A stretch of DNA of 64,000 bases, from contig JAKVOM010000001.1 in NCBI GenBank assembly GCA_022482815.1, forward strand, positions 1,942,946-2,006,945, read 5' to 3'. Below, piece by piece: positions 33,591 to 41,998 of the stretch. The DNA comes from Acidaminococcus sp. GTDB taxonomy: Bacteria; Bacillota; Negativicutes; Acidaminococcales; Acidaminococcaceae. The notes below the pieces were generated by a model that was not told the origin of the DNA, did no database searches, and saw nothing but the letters and a program-made list of their open reading frames with translations. Position 1 is the first letter of the stretch. The number at the start of each line of letters is the position of its first letter. A program made the position numbers and the translations under genes.

Positions 33591-34352
33591 ATGAAAATCG
33601 ACAGACAACAGATTTTAAAGAAGTTTAAGAACTATGTGGACGAATTTGCCGGTGTGGACCGGGGCGTCCAGTTGAAATATGCGCACTCTTTGCGGGTAGC
33701 CCATTTGAGTGAACAGATTGCAGCAAGTCTCAATCTTAGTAAAGAGGATATAGACCTTGCCTGGCTGATCGGGATTTTGCATGATATCGGCCGTTTCGAG
33801 CAGCTGCGGCGCTATCATACTTTCATTGACTATCAATCCATGGATCATGCCAAGTACGGCGTGCACTACTTGTTTGACGAAGGTCACATCCGGGATTTTA
33901 TTGCATCCGGTGATGAAGATGATGTCATCAAGGCGGCTGTCGGTGAGCACAATGTGTATAAGATCCGCGACGGTCTGACGCCCCGTCAGGACCAGTTTAC
34001 CCGCCTCATCCGGGATGCCGACAAGGTCGATATTTTCCGCGTCTACGTGATGTACATGGAAAAGCATATCAACATCTGGCATATTGACTTTTCTGACATG
34101 AACAAGCAGTCCATTTCGGATAGAGTTATGGCGCAGGCCCGGGCGCGCACGCTGGTGCGGACACAGGACAAACTGACCTTTATTGATTTTTTCGTTGGCG
34201 TGTTATGCCTGTATTTTGACCTGAACTTTGCCAAAAGCCGGGAACTTACGTGGAAAGAAGGAAATTATGAAAAACTTCTGCACTACCATTCGAAAAATCC
34301 CGACACGGAAGAGAAACTTGAAGAAATCCGGCAGATGGTGCGGTCCAGGTAA
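33591..34352 (+). CDS. HD-domain phosphohydrolase
   Basis: 253 residues. His32 (HSLRVAHLSEQI), His64-Asp65 (GILHDIGRFEQ) and a later His/Asp (VGEHN and IRDADKVDIFRVY) give the H-HD-H-D metal site of the HD superfamily. Substrate not known; relatives act on nucleotides. Translation start chosen at the ATG after CGGAG. Monocistronic as far as can be seen. Confidence 0.85.
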   Translation: MKIDRQQILKKFKNYVDEFAGVDRGVQLKYAHSLRVAHLSEQIAASLNLSKEDIDLAWLIGILHDIGRFEQLRRYHTFIDYQSMDHAKYGVHYLFDEGHIRDFIASGDEDDVIKAAVGEHNVYKIRDGLTPRQDQFTRLIRDADKVDIFRVYVMYMEKHINIWHIDFSDMNKQSISDRVMAQARARTLVRTQDKLTFIDFFVGVLCLYFDLNFAKSRELTWKEGNYEKLLHYHSKNPDTEEKLEEIRQMVRSR

Positions 34353-34462
34353 GGTAGTAGTAACCGGAAATGCAGCGGGTAACAGTCAGCGCATTATTTA
34401 ACCGAACAGGGACTTTTTTCTCTCTAAGTTCACAATTCTCCTCTTAATCCTTGCAACTATTT

Positions 34463-34471
34463 TGCTATAAT
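34463..34471 (+). promoter_or_regulatory. Extended -10 promoter of the LURP-one-like gene
   Basis: TGCTATAAT is a near-ideal extended -10 box 35 bases before the ATG at 34506; no clear -35 is needed for this class. Confidence 0.55.
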
Positions 34472-34505
34472 GAAGAAAATAATGTACTCTGGAGGAGGAA
34501 GCAAA

Positions 34506-34985
34506 ATGAAATTACTGTTCAGGCAAAGGATTTTTTCCTGGTTTGATAGTTACGATATTTATGACGAAGATGGAAATACCGTTTTTGTAGTCAAGGGGCA
34601 ACTGGCCTGGGGCCATTGTCTCAAAATTTATGACACCACCGGGCGGGAAATCGGAATGGTCAGGGAAAAAATCGTTACGCTCCTGCCTAAGTTTGACATT
34701 TACGTGGACGGCAGACGCATTGGCCGGGTCAAGAAGAACCTGACGCTGTTTTCTCCTTCCTTTACCCTCGATTTCAATGGCTGGAAGGCCAAGGGCAACA
34801 TTGTCGAATGGGATTATAAAATCAAGGACAAGGATGGAAACCTCATTGCCAAGGTCAGCAAGGAACTGCTGAGTCTTACGGATACGTATGTGCTGGACAT
34901 CCCGAATCCGGCCGATGCACTCTACGTGCTGATGTTTGCTCTTGCCATGGACGCCGAAAAATGCAGCCGTGACAAAGACGACTAA
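34506..34985 (+). CDS. LURP-one-related (DUF567) protein
   Basis: 159 residues, nearly all beta strand with repeated turns of the form DEDGN-TVFVVKG, DTTGREIGMVREKI and DKDGNLIAKVSKE. This repeated strand-turn pattern is that of LURP-one/Tubby-like barrels, found in plants and many Firmicutes, with no established bacterial function. The ATG at 34506 has GGAGGAGG upstream; a frame from 34470 has none. No membrane segment. Confidence 0.8.
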   Translation: MKLLFRQRIFSWFDSYDIYDEDGNTVFVVKGQLAWGHCLKIYDTTGREIGMVREKIVTLLPKFDIYVDGRRIGRVKKNLTLFSPSFTLDFNGWKAKGNIVEWDYKIKDKDGNLIAKVSKELLSLTDTYVLDIPNPADALYVLMFALAMDAEKCSRDKDD

Positions 34986-34994
34986 ATAAATTCG

Positions 34995-35145
34995 CTGGTC
35001 GCTGGCCGCGGGTCGCCGGTCGCACTGTAGGAAGTCAAGATGCCAGAGGCACTTGGCGAAAGTAAAAAAACAACGCCTGCATCCCGCCATCCGCTGCCCG
35101 TACGATTGTACTAGCCACCAGCCACTAACCACTATTTTATACTAA
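34995..35145 (+). repeat. Family D-like intergenic repeat
   Basis: Contains GGTCGCTGGCCGCGGGTCGC (also near 23881 and 40915), CGCCTGCATCCCGCCATCCGC and ACTAGCCACCAGCCACTAAC, the low-complexity TAACCACT-rich text of family D. Confidence 0.55.
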
Positions 35146-35157
35146 GGAGGTACTACC

Positions 35158-36255
35158 ATGAAATTCATCTGTACCAAATGCGGTCATGAAGAAGATACTT
35201 CGACGCGTCAGCCCCGCTGCGCCTGCGGTGGTCTCTGGCGCCTCGAATTTACGCCGCCGCCTTTTACCCTGGATGGGATTGATAAAGATACGTGGAGCAT
35301 GTTCCGCTATCGCAAGTTCATGGCTCTTGACGGGGATGCGTGGAAAGAGATTACCTTGGGGGAGGGCATGACGCCTGTCATTCCTTTTAATCATGACGTC
35401 TGGCTCAAGATGGATTATTTCATGCCGACGCTTTCCTTCAAAGACCGCGGAGCAGCTGTTCTTGTGGCGCATGCCAAGGCTATCGGTGTCGACAAAGTTG
35501 TGCAGGACAGCAGCGGCAACGCGGGAAACAGTGTGGCAGCGTACTGCGCCCGGGCAGGTATTGCCTGCGATATCTATGTGCCCGAGGGCACATCCGATAA
35601 GAAAATCACGATGATCAAGGCGCACGGAGCGACAGTCCATGTGATTCCGGGGAGCCGCGATTACTGTGCGGAAGTCTGCCGGGAAACGGCACGCCGCGAA
35701 GGCGTCTACTATGCAAACCACGTCTATAATCCGTTCTTCTATGAAGGGACGAAGACATATATTTACGAGACCTTTGAACAGATGCACCGCATCCCGGAAC
35801 ATATCTTTATCCCCGTGGGTAACGGCACGCTGTTCCTGGGCATCGTAAAAGGGTTGGAACATCTGCTGCAGAGCGGCGTCATTTCCCATATGCCGCAGCT
35901 CTACATGGTGCAGAGTGAACACTGCCAGCCGCTGCTTGATGCACTGAACCGCGGTGATAACCATATCACGCCCGGCAGTGTCGAACCGACGCTGGCAGAA
36001 GGTATTGCCATCGGAAAGCCTATGCGTCATGAAGAGATTCTCTCCTATGCGGCCAAGTACCATGTAAAGGGTGTAGCCATTCCGGAAGAAGCCATCCTTC
36101 CGGCAAGAGCGTACCTTGCAAAGCAGGGGATTTACTGCGAACATACGACGGCTGCGGTATTTGCCGGCTATGAGGCCTACTGCCGGAAATATGGGCAGCT
36201 TCACGATGTCCTTATCTCCATGTGCGGAGCCGGCTTGAAGTCGGATCACGGCTGA
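35158..36255 (+). CDS. Threonine-synthase-like PLP enzyme with N-terminal zinc ribbon
   Basis: 365 residues. Cys5, Cys8, Cys21 and Cys23 form a small zinc ribbon, followed by a fold-type II PLP domain with the Schiff-base Lys95 in LSFKDRGAA and the phosphate-binding loop QDSSGNAGNS. This is the threonine synthase/cysteate synthase group; the short length and missing N-terminal extension mean that its real reaction may be a different beta-replacement or elimination. AAGGAGG precedes the ATG. No neighbouring Thr-pathway gene is present. Confidence 0.82.
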   Translation: MKFICTKCGHEEDTSTRQPRCACGGLWRLEFTPPPFTLDGIDKDTWSMFRYRKFMALDGDAWKEITLGEGMTPVIPFNHDVWLKMDYFMPTLSFKDRGAAVLVAHAKAIGVDKVVQDSSGNAGNSVAAYCARAGIACDIYVPEGTSDKKITMIKAHGATVHVIPGSRDYCAEVCRETARREGVYYANHVYNPFFYEGTKTYIYETFEQMHRIPEHIFIPVGNGTLFLGIVKGLEHLLQSGVISHMPQLYMVQSEHCQPLLDALNRGDNHITPGSVEPTLAEGIAIGKPMRHEEILSYAAKYHVKGVAIPEEAILPARAYLAKQGIYCEHTTAAVFAGYEAYCRKYGQLHDVLISMCGAGLKSDHG

Positions 36256-36309
36256 GAGAAAAGCATTTGTCATTCGTTCTTTTATGTTTGAAAGAAAGGA
36301 GGCATCATT

Positions 36310-36966
36310 ATGGTTAAAAAGTTTTGGAAAGTATTTTTGCTGGCTGCCCTTATGGCACTGCCGCTGCGCGTAAGTGAGGCGAGCGTCGAGGAGCACAAAA
36401 CATCGGCACAGAATTGCAAGATGAGTTATCCTATTGTGTACGTCGATAATAATCAGGCAGCTCAGGACAAAATCAATTCGGATCTATACCAGTACATTGC
36501 CGGTTTCCAGAATGACTATAAGGCCGGGAAGTTCTTCAAGGGGGACTTTTCCTATAATGTGCGGTACGAGGACGATAAGGTCGTTTCCCTGACACTTGCT
36601 GATTTTCGGTATAAAGAGGGCGCGGCCCACGGCTACACCTACACGAGAGGACTCAGTTATGATAAGGCCACGGGCGAGCGGCTGCCGCTTTATTATTACG
36701 CAAAAATCAGACCGGAAGATAAAGCACTCATCCTACGTCAGCCGATTTTTGATGGAAGCGGTAAGCACGTTCGTCGGGATAAGACTTTTGCCAGTTCCCG
36801 CAGCGGGTTTAATGAGACCAAGATCACAGATAACTACTATATGGCCGGCAACGGTGAACTTGTCCTGATTTACCCGCCCTATGAGCTGGGTCCTTATTAT
36901 CTTGGCACATTGTACGTGCATCTGTCGCAGGATATCGTTGATTATCTGAACCGCAAGAACCAGTGA
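36310..36966 (+). CDS. Secreted DUF3298/RsiV-like protein
   Basis: 218 residues. The first ~24 form a signal peptide (basic KKFWK, hydrophobic VFLLAALMALPL, then SEA). The mature part contains a DUF4163-like segment (SYPIVYVDNNQAAQDKINSDL) and a DUF3298-like segment ending with YELGPYYLGTLYVHLS, as in the extracellular part of anti-sigma factor RsiV. There is no sigma-binding domain or membrane anchor, so it is not an anti-sigma factor itself. AAAGGAGG precedes the ATG. Confidence 0.8.
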   Translation: MVKKFWKVFLLAALMALPLRVSEASVEEHKTSAQNCKMSYPIVYVDNNQAAQDKINSDLYQYIAGFQNDYKAGKFFKGDFSYNVRYEDDKVVSLTLADFRYKEGAAHGYTYTRGLSYDKATGERLPLYYYAKIRPEDKALILRQPIFDGSGKHVRRDKTFASSRSGFNETKITDNYYMAGNGELVLIYPPYELGPYYLGTLYVHLSQDIVDYLNRKNQ

Positions 36967-37084
36967 CATCTTTTTGCAATGATCAGAAGTAACTTTTCTG
37001 CCTGGGAAGTCTGCCGGAAATCATTGACAGCCGAAAAATGTTTTTGTACAATGAGCAGGAATTACAAATAATTTTGTACCGCCG

Positions 37085-37140
37085 GGTACGTCACCTCAAT
37101 CCTGTAGGCCTTTTGTAGGAGGGGAGACGTACCTGTTTTT
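37085..37140 (+). terminator. Strong hairpin with T run before the radical SAM gene
   Basis: GGTACGTC (37085-37092) pairs with GACGTACC (37126-37133), followed by TGTTTTTATTT. It may simply end the DUF3298 gene, or act as an attenuator, since the radical SAM ribosome site follows after only about 15 bases. Confidence 0.7.
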
Positions 37141-37161
37141 ATTTCTGCAGGAGGAAACAGA

Positions 37162-37872
37162 ATGAATCAATTTATTTACAAGGCGCCTTATGAGGAAAAC
37201 GGAAAGACCGTACTGGAAGTGAATATTCTGCCGTCGACGTACTGTACTTTTAACTGCATCTATTGTCCCATTGACCGCAGGGAAGAGCGCCATCAGACCG
37301 ATGAAATTCAAAACTTCGGTGATGTGTCGGAAGCTTTGAAAGATCTCTTAAGAAGAATGGATGAATCCGGTGCCGATGAAGTGTTTCTTAATGCCCATGG
37401 CGAAAGTCTTCTTCATGATGGACTTGGGCGCATTATTGACGCTGTTCACGAAAAAGGGGCTTCCGTCAGGTTGCTTTCCAATGGATACTTGTTGGATGAT
37501 CCGCGCTATCGGGATCTTGCGGACCGTTGTGAATCGGTAATCGGGGAACTCAAGAACGCAACGGAAGAGGGATTTCAGAAAACGCAGCGCCCACTTCCGG
37601 GGTATACCCTGGATTCCTATATCAGTCATCTCAAGAATTTCCGCCGGCAATACCGCGGACATTTCATCTTTGAAGTGAGTATCATTAAAGGCTATACGGA
37701 TTCGGAAAAAGCTCTTTCTTTCCTGGAATCAGTAGTCTGTGACCTTCATCCCGATGAACTATCCGTCGTTCCTATCGATGCTCCTTTCCGAAAAGTCCTG
37801 GGTGTGGAGGAGGACAAGCTCCGCCGCTTTGAGGCTCGTCTCAGAAAAGCCTGCGGCATGCCGGAAATCTAA
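37162..37872 (+). CDS. Radical SAM protein
   Basis: 236 residues. Cys28, Cys32 and Cys35 (TYCTFNCIYCP) form the CxxxCxxC site for the [4Fe-4S] cluster and S-adenosylmethionine; the GGE-type motif appears as LNAHGESLLHDG near 79-90. There is no SPASM or other extra cluster domain, so it is a short radical SAM enzyme, like those assigned to 'wybutosine-like' or uncharacterised groups. Function unknown. CAGGAGG lies upstream of the ATG. Confidence 0.83.
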   Translation: MNQFIYKAPYEENGKTVLEVNILPSTYCTFNCIYCPIDRREERHQTDEIQNFGDVSEALKDLLRRMDESGADEVFLNAHGESLLHDGLGRIIDAVHEKGASVRLLSNGYLLDDPRYRDLADRCESVIGELKNATEEGFQKTQRPLPGYTLDSYISHLKNFRRQYRGHFIFEVSIIKGYTDSEKALSFLESVVCDLHPDELSVVPIDAPFRKVLGVEEDKLRRFEARLRKACGMPEI

Positions 37873-37977
37873 GCCTGAGGAATGCAGGACTCTCCTTTTG
37901 CTGCTTTTCAAGGCATATAATTTTTGCTACAATGGGCAAGACTATATGACCAGAAATACAGCGAAGGAGTTTGACAT

Positions 37978-39534
37978 ATGAGTATACTTGATGTATCCCA
38001 TCTCTCCCATAGTTACGGCGGTCGGGAGATTTTTGACGATGTTTCCTTCCGCCTTGAGAAAGGGGAACATGTGGCCCTTGTCGGCGCCAATGGAGAAGGA
38101 AAATCGACGTTTATGTCCATTATTACAGGAAAACTTCTTCCCGATGATGGAAAGATTACGTGGGCGCGGAGAACAAAAGTCGGCTATCTCGATCAGCATG
38201 CTTCCCTCAAGGCGGGGATGACAATCCGGGAGACTTTAAGAACGGCTTTTCAGGATCTGATGGATGAGGAAAAGCAGATGCTGGCTGACTACGACCGCAT
38301 GGAGTCGGCGTCGCCGGAAGAAATGGAACGTCTCATGGCAGAGACCGCGGAAATTCAGGAACGACTTGAAAGTGCCGATTACTATAACCTTGATACGAAA
38401 ATCGAGGAAGTGGCAGGAGGGCTTGGCCTCCGTGATGTCGGCCTTGATCATAAGGTCGACGAATTATCCGGCGGCCAGCGTACGAAGGTCCTCCTGACGA
38501 AGCTTCTTTTGCAGCAGCCGGATATCCTGCTCCTTGATGAACCGACAAACTACCTTGATACGGAGCATATTGAATGGCTGGAGCAGTATCTTACAGCCTA
38601 TGAAAATGCCTTTATTGTGATTTCCCATGATGTCCCTTTCCTCAATGCGGTAACTAATGTCATCTGGCATGTGGACCAGTTGGGACTGACGCGCTATACA
38701 GGGAATTACGAAAAGTTTGAAGCCATGGTGGCTATGAAGCGGCGGCAGGAAGAAGCGGCCTATGAACGGCAGCAGGCGGAAATCAAGAAGGAACAGGATT
38801 TCATTGCCCGCAATAAGGCCCGTGTCGCAACGCGGGGTATGGCGAACAGCCGCATGAAGAAACTGGCTAAGATGGAAATCCTTACCAAACGCGCCGAAAA
38901 GCCCAAACCTCATTTTGTCTTTAAAGAAGACCGGGCTCCTTCGCGCTTTGTTCTCAAGGGCACCAATCTGGTTCTGGGATATCAGGAGCCGCTCACGAAA
39001 CAGGTGGATCTTACGTTGGAGCGTGGCCAGAAGATTGCTATCAGGGGTACGAATGGGCTGGGGAAAACAACGCTCCTTAAAACCCTTCTCGGCATGATCC
39101 CTCCCATTGCGGGAAACGTGGAACGCGGCGAGTTCGTATCGGTGGGATATTTTGAGCAGGAAAGTGCCAGGGGCAACCAGAATACGGCCCTGGAGGAAAT
39201 CTGGCAGGAATATCCCGGCATGAGCAATTCCGAGGTTCGGGCAGCGCTCGCAGCCTGCGGCCTCACGAATGAACATATCACAACGAAAATGACAGCCCTC
39301 TCAGGCGGTGAAGCGGCCAAAGTCCGTCTTTGCAAGCTGATGCAGCGTCCTGCCAATCTTCTTGTACTTGACGAACCGACAAATCATCTGGACGTGGAAG
39401 CCAAGGAGGAACTGAAACGGGCCCTTAAAGCCTACAAGGGAACCCTCCTCATTGTGAGCCATGAACCTGATTTCTATGAGGATTGGGTCGACGCTGTCTG
39501 GAATGTCGAGGGATGGTCGACAAAAATCGTCTGA
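37978..39534 (+). CDS. ABC-F family ATPase (ribosome-associated)
   Basis: 518 residues with two ATPase domains (Walker A GANGEGKST and GTNGLGKTT; signatures ELSGGQRTK and ALSGGEAAK; Walker B LLLDEPTNYLD and LVLDEPTNHLD) joined by a charged linker (~240-320: RRQEEAAYERQQAEIKKEQD). This is the ABC-F layout; no membrane domain. Such proteins act on the ribosomal E site, in translation quality control or antibiotic protection. Start ATG after GCGAAGGAG. Confidence 0.92.
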   Translation: MSILDVSHLSHSYGGREIFDDVSFRLEKGEHVALVGANGEGKSTFMSIITGKLLPDDGKITWARRTKVGYLDQHASLKAGMTIRETLRTAFQDLMDEEKQMLADYDRMESASPEEMERLMAETAEIQERLESADYYNLDTKIEEVAGGLGLRDVGLDHKVDELSGGQRTKVLLTKLLLQQPDILLLDEPTNYLDTEHIEWLEQYLTAYENAFIVISHDVPFLNAVTNVIWHVDQLGLTRYTGNYEKFEAMVAMKRRQEEAAYERQQAEIKKEQDFIARNKARVATRGMANSRMKKLAKMEILTKRAEKPKPHFVFKEDRAPSRFVLKGTNLVLGYQEPLTKQVDLTLERGQKIAIRGTNGLGKTTLLKTLLGMIPPIAGNVERGEFVSVGYFEQESARGNQNTALEEIWQEYPGMSNSEVRAALAACGLTNEHITTKMTALSGGEAAKVRLCKLMQRPANLLVLDEPTNHLDVEAKEELKRALKAYKGTLLIVSHEPDFYEDWVDAVWNVEGWSTKIV

Positions 39535-39546
39535 ATTTGTTATAAT
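39517..39546 (+). promoter_or_regulatory. Promoter of the hydrogenase-like gene
   Basis: TCGACA (39517-39522) and the extended -10 TGTTATAAT (39538-39546), spacing 18, overlapping the last codons of the ABC-F gene. Confidence 0.5.
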
Positions 39547-39623
39547 ATAGCAACCTGGTAGGTATTATTTAAAATGAATGGTAATGGCGAAATCGCTGCT
39601 ATTCCAGGAGGAGGAGGGCTGCT

Positions 39624-40859
39624 ATGCTTACATTGGACGAACTCTATAAAAAAATGCTGACCCGTGCCGTCGAAGGCAAGGATGTTACGGATGTGAAGGA
39701 CGCCGATCCCAAGCTGATCGAGTGTCTGGCTCATCCGGAAAAAACGAGCCTGGTATGGCCCATAAAGGAATGTGAATGCTCGGAAGAAGAGCAGCGTAAA
39801 TGTGAGCAGCATTGCCAATGGGATGCCCTGCATCATGAAGGGAATACCGTTGTCATCGATAATGCCAAGTGTGTCGGCTGCGAAGGCTGCGTGAATTTCT
39901 GCAAGCTCGATGCCCTTAAGACTAAGAAGGACATCATTCCGGTTGTAGAAGAGCTGAAAAAGGGGGAAGTTCCCATTTATGCGTTAGTGGCGCCCGCTTT
40001 TTCCGGCCAGTTTGGTCCCAAAGTGACGATGGGACGGATGCGGACGGCACTCAAACGTTTAGGTTTTACCGGCATGCTCGAGGTAGCTGTCTTTGCAGAT
40101 ATCCTGACGTTTAAGGAAGCCCTGGAGTTTATTAAGAACGTCAATTCCGAAAATGACTTTCAGCTGACAAGCTGCTGCTGCCCTATGTGGATTGCCATGA
40201 TCCGCAGACAGTACCATCAGCTTCTGCCTAATGTACCCGGGGCCGTTTCGCCTATGATTGCCGGCGGGCGTACGGTGAAGGCGCTTCATCCGGAAGCAAA
40301 GACAGTCTTTATTGGCCCTTGCATGGCAAAGAAAGCGGAGATGAAGGAGCCTGATATCAAGGGAGCCATTGATTATGTCCTTACGTATGAGGAAATGCGC
40401 GACCTGTTTTCGGTGATGAATCTCGACCTGACAACCCTGGAGGAAGACAACGTACCGCATGCTTCCCGTGCCGGAATCCGCTATGCTTTTGCCGGCGGGG
40501 TGGCTGACGCCGTGGCAACGACGGTACACCATATCGCTCCTGAACGCAAAATTGATATCAAGATTCGCCGCGCCGACAGTGTGCCAGACTGCAGGGCCAT
40601 GATAGATTCCATCCTGAAAGGAAACCGCGAAGGCAACTTCTTTGAGGGTATGGGATGCCGCGGCGGCTGCGTCGGAGGTCCGAAAGTCCTGACTCCCCGT
40701 GAAGAGGGCAAAAAGAACGTAATGGCCTACAGTGAGGAAGCAGCTTATAAGACGCCGGCCGACAATCCGTACGTCATAGAACTCCTGAAGCAGCTTGGCT
40801 TTAATACGGTGGAAGAGTTCCTGACAAAGAGCGACTTGTACGATCGGAAATTTGATTAA
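39624..40859 (+). CDS. [FeFe]-hydrogenase-like protein with H-cluster motifs
   Basis: 411 residues. A ferredoxin-like segment (CVGCEGCVNFC) precedes a hydrogenase large-subunit domain with the three H-cluster motifs in altered form: TSCCCPMW, GPCMAKKAE and EGMGCRGGCVGGP. All four cluster-binding Cys are kept, but L2 lacks the Pro of the catalytic MPCxxKxxE, L1 has an extra Cys, and the L3 motif reads GCRGG instead of ACPGG. These features suggest a sensory or otherwise divergent (group C/D-like) hydrogenase rather than the main H2-producing enzyme. No maturation genes (hydEFG) are nearby. Confidence 0.82.
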   Translation: MLTLDELYKKMLTRAVEGKDVTDVKDADPKLIECLAHPEKTSLVWPIKECECSEEEQRKCEQHCQWDALHHEGNTVVIDNAKCVGCEGCVNFCKLDALKTKKDIIPVVEELKKGEVPIYALVAPAFSGQFGPKVTMGRMRTALKRLGFTGMLEVAVFADILTFKEALEFIKNVNSENDFQLTSCCCPMWIAMIRRQYHQLLPNVPGAVSPMIAGGRTVKALHPEAKTVFIGPCMAKKAEMKEPDIKGAIDYVLTYEEMRDLFSVMNLDLTTLEEDNVPHASRAGIRYAFAGGVADAVATTVHHIAPERKIDIKIRRADSVPDCRAMIDSILKGNREGNFFEGMGCRGGCVGGPKVLTPREEGKKNVMAYSEEAAYKTPADNPYVIELLKQLGFNTVEEFLTKSDLYDRKFD

Positions 40860-40868
40860 TGTATAAAC

Positions 40869-40908
40869 GGGGCTGTGAAATAATGGAATGCATTATTTCA
40901 CAGCCCCG
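40869..40908. terminator. GGGGCTGTGAAA-type hairpin after the hydrogenase gene
   Basis: GGGGCTGTGAAATAATG pairs with CATTATTTCACAGCCCC. The T run is weak (GTTACG). Same hairpin family as 12609 and 47513. Confidence 0.65.
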
Positions 40909-40914
40909 TTACGC

Positions 40915-41130
40915 TGGTCGCCGGTCGCCCAAAAATGCTTTAATTTCCGACTAAATGCCGAAAGTGTCTTTTTGCCAACGGCAGCTATCTGCTAACTGCA
41001 ATCTGCTATCTGCCTTGTGCTTTACCCAACAACATGCCCGTACTACAGTACTAACCACTGTTATCTAACCACCAACCACTTCGGGCTAAATGTCAAAAGC
41101 CATATGCAAAATGCGCTTTTTTCTTTTCGG
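40915..41130 (-). repeat. Family D repeat (reverse orientation)
   Basis: Fills the 361-base gap 40860-41220. Read on the minus strand it runs AAAAGCGCATTTTGCATATGG ... AAGTGGTTGGTGGTTAG ... AGTGGTTAGTACTGTAGTACGGGC, aligning with the family D copies at 23486, 58500 (reverse) and 62535. Confidence 0.6.
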
Positions 41131-41220
41131 CACTAATGTGTTTAATTTGCCTTTCTTGCCCGAAAAGTTGGGTTTCGTTAAAATAAATGCAGAAACAAAT
41201 TGGAACGGACGGTGAAGGCG

Positions 41221-41850
41221 ATGATTCAATACGGCGAAAAGGAAATGGCTTATCTTTCGCAAAAAGACGAAGTCATGAAAGAGCTCATCCGGCACTATGG
41301 CAAACTCGAAGCCGGCCATGTATCGGACGTGTATCAGTCACTCGTTTTTCACATTATCGGCCAAATGCTGTCTAACAAGGTGGCCGATGTCATGACGGCG
41401 CGTTTTGTGAAGCTTGTTGGAAAGGTAACGCCGTCGCGCGTCCTCGCAAAGAGCGCAGAAGAAATCCGAAGCATCGGTATCTCCAGCAGAAAGGCAGAAT
41501 ACATCCTTCAGCTTTCCCAGGATGTGCAGGACGACAAGTACGATTTTTCCACGCTCAAAGATAAAACGGACGATGAAGTTATTGCGTACCTTCTGCAAAT
41601 CCGTGGTGTAGGACGCTGGACCGCAGAGATGATTACGGAATTTACGCTGGGAAGAATCAACGTATTCAGCTATGACGACGTGGCGCTGCAAAACGGAATG
41701 AAGAAAGCCTATGACTTCAAAACCCTTAGCAAAAAGCGTTTTGAACGATACCGTAAGAAGTTTTCACCGTATTGCTCGGTGGCATCTTTATATTTTTATG
41801 CCGTGAACGACGATCCGGAATGGGAAAGAAACAGTCAGCCGGGGAAATGA
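41221..41850 (+). CDS. HhH-GPD DNA glycosylase (AlkA/3-methyladenine type)
   Basis: 209 residues. A helix-hairpin-helix (LLQIRGVGRWTAEMITEF) is followed by the catalytic-Asp region VFSYDDVALQNGM, as in AlkA-type glycosylases that excise alkylated purines. The N-terminal TBP-like domain of E. coli AlkA is missing, giving the short single-domain form (MagIII/Mag-like). ATG at 41221 has GGTGAAGGCG upstream; a TTG 21 bases earlier is possible but weaker. Confidence 0.88.
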   Translation: MIQYGEKEMAYLSQKDEVMKELIRHYGKLEAGHVSDVYQSLVFHIIGQMLSNKVADVMTARFVKLVGKVTPSRVLAKSAEEIRSIGISSRKAEYILQLSQDVQDDKYDFSTLKDKTDDEVIAYLLQIRGVGRWTAEMITEFTLGRINVFSYDDVALQNGMKKAYDFKTLSKKRFERYRKKFSPYCSVASLYFYAVNDDPEWERNSQPGK

Positions 41851-41871
41851 AATCACTGGCAGGAACTTATG

Positions 41872-41915
41872 AAAAATCAGGAAAGTGCTGATAAAGTGGT
41901 ACCTTCCTGATTTTT
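41872..41915 (+). terminator. Terminator after the DNA glycosylase gene
   Basis: AAATCAGGAA pairs with TTCCTGATTT, with TTTTCG following. Confidence 0.8.
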
Positions 41916-41998
41916 CGCATCTAAAGTCTGCTGCAAAGCATGATACAATAGAGATAATTTGATTATTTGCTGACTGAAGTTTTAGCGAGGCGACGATT

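Noticed and set aside
35137-36396. 419-codon minus frame opposite the threonine-synthase-like gene
   Set aside because: Antisense shadow of a gene with clear PLP motifs; no ribosome site and no family pattern.
36970-37161. T-box or other riboswitch before the radical SAM gene
   Set aside because: Only one strong terminator-like hairpin is visible; no aptamer-like conserved words were recognised.
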